Positions 4,815 to 5,435 of a stretch of 5,435 nucleotides of DNA are shown here, piece by piece. Origin of the DNA: Thermoleophilaceae bacterium (GTDB lineage: Bacteria > Actinomycetota > Thermoleophilia > Solirubrobacterales > Thermoleophilaceae). Within the stretch, counting starts at the first letter, position 1; each line of letters opens with the position of its first letter. The translations under genes were made by a program, and so were the position numbers. The notes under the pieces were generated by a model. It had not been told where the DNA came from and searched no databases. It saw only the letters and a list, made by a program, of their open reading frames with translations. The stretch lies in contig JACCSF010000084.1 of NCBI GenBank assembly GCA_013813135.1, forward strand, positions 1 to 5,435. The letters run 5' to 3'.

Positions 4815-5435
4815 GCTTCACGGTAACGCGGCGCTCACTTGGAGCGGGAGGCGGCGGCTCGTAGAGCTGGTCGTCGTCGAGGGGTGGACAGTGACAGCGG
4901 CGGCCGAGAGGCTCGGCATCAGCGTGCGCTGCGCGGGCAAGTGGGTCGGGCGCTACCGCCTGCAAGGGGAGCTGGGGCTCCACGATCGCTCCTCGGCGCC
5001 TCGGCGGGTGGCCAACCGCACTTCCGAAGAGCGGGTGCAGGCGATCGTCGCCCTGCGCCGCCTGCGCTTCACCGCGGCCGAGATCGCCGAGCTGCTGGAG
5101 ATGGCGCTCTCGACCGTCTCCGGGATCCTCCGCCGAGCGGGGATGGGCAGGCTCGGTCGGATCGGGCTCGAGCAGCCCGTGCGCTACGAGCGCTCGCGGC
5201 CTGGCGAGCTCGTGCACATCGACGTCAAGAAGCTCGGCCGCATACAGGACGGCGCCGGCAAGCGGGTCTCAGACGGCTCGCGCCGGCGCTACACGCGGAC
5301 CGTCGGAGACGAGAAGGGCAGGCGCCACCGCACGGTCGGCTGGGAGTACGTGCACATCTGCGTCGACGATTTCAGCCGGCTCGCCTACGCGGAGGTGCTC
5401 CCCGACGAGAAGGCCGTGACCGCGATCGCCTTCCT
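4810..5435 (+). CDS. IS481-family transposase (3' end outside the window)
   Basis: The first 208 residues are visible. An N-terminal helix-turn-helix (about 16-50, WTVTAAAERLGISVRCAGKWVGRY) is followed by the IS481 linker LHDRSSAPRRVANRT (57-71), a second helix-turn-helix (about 85-112, TAAEIAELLEMALSTVSGIL) and the beginning of the DDE integrase core. The core opens with PGELVHIDVKKLGRI (131-145), where D138 is the expected first catalytic acid, and continues to WEYVHICVDDFSRLAYAEV (178-196). The second Asp and the Glu of the triad lie outside the window, so integrity of the enzyme cannot be judged. The start ATG has an ideal Shine-Dalgarno, AAGGAGG, 6 nt upstream, but both are locked in a hairpin. 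No frameshift or internal stop is seen. Family members usually run to somewhat over 300 aa. Confidence 0.93.
   Translation, partial: MKLHGNAALTWSGRRRLVELVVVEGWTVTAAAERLGISVRCAGKWVGRYRLQGELGLHDRSSAPRRVANRTSEERVQAIVALRRLRFTAAEIAELLEMALSTVSGILRRAGMGRLGRIGLEQPVRYERSRPGELVHIDVKKLGRIQDGAGKRVSDGSRRRYTRTVGDEKGRRHRTVGWEYVHICVDDFSRLAYAEVLPDEKAVTAIAF

Larger units (their letters stand above)
4727..5435 (+). mobile_element. IS481-family insertion sequence, left portion
   Basis: The element is defined by the IS481-type transposase at 4810 and by a terminus beginning TGTAGACCC right after the redox gene stop codon and the CTAG target. IS481-family ends commonly begin TGT. About 83 bp of non-coding left end contain the presumed terminal repeat and a strong hairpin. 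The right end, second terminal repeat and second target copy are beyond the window, so the outer boundary is inferred. The transposase is oriented the same way as the upstream gene, so read-through transcription would enter it. Confidence 0.85.

Noticed and set aside
5365..5372. VDD of the transposase as the second catalytic Asp
   Set aside because: In the integrase-core fold the VDDxSR segment is a structural strand; the second catalytic Asp normally lies in a later DNG-type motif, outside the window.
1..5435. CRISPR array, tRNA or rRNA
   Set aside because: No regularly spaced direct repeats, cloverleaf or rRNA-like segments were seen on reading both strands.

Overview
The window is GC-rich with strong G/C preference at third codon positions and frequent GTG starts. 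Together with the gene content (an alr-nnr-acpS cell-envelope and cofactor cluster, and a fused NuoE-NuoF flavoprotein) this suggests a high-GC actinobacterium, perhaps class Thermoleophilia. That taxonomic guess is an inference without any search behind it.

Left half (1-2636, minus strand): a compact housekeeping operon transcribed right to left. The order is a HAD-IIA sugar-phosphatase-like protein, acpS (holo-ACP synthase, start overlapping the HAD stop by 4 nt), a 62-nt spacer with GC dyads, nnr (bifunctional NAD(P)HX epimerase/dehydratase), and the first 20 codons of alr (alanine racemase). The nnr frame has no stop inside the window and overlaps alr by at least 62 nt.

Middle (2635-3171): a divergent arfB (codon-independent peptidyl-tRNA hydrolase, GGQ motif) whose ATG overlaps the HAD ATG head to head within CATG at 2634-2637. 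A 123-bp spacer follows. It holds paired GGCAC/GTGCC dyads and a TAGGAT -10-like box placed so that transcription could begin at the GTG of the next gene.

Right half (3172-5435, plus strand): a 517-aa NuoE-NuoF fusion carrying one [2Fe-2S] thioredoxin-like domain, FMN/NAD sites and one [4Fe-4S] cluster. This is the diaphorase module expected of an NAD-dependent formate dehydrogenase or bidirectional hydrogenase rather than of ordinary complex I. Immediately after it sits the left end of an IS481-family element. Its terminus abuts GCTAGT, which matches the known IS481 target NCTAGN and includes the TAG stop of the fusion gene. Between the IS terminus and the transposase lies a 17-bp hairpin that buries both the AAGGAGG ribosome-binding site and the ATG of the transposase. 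The transposase runs off the window.

The most interesting points are the IS insertion exactly at a stop codon, the hairpin that would silence transposase translation on read-through transcripts from the redox gene, the redox fusion separated from whatever lies downstream, the head-to-head start overlap, and the missing nnr stop.
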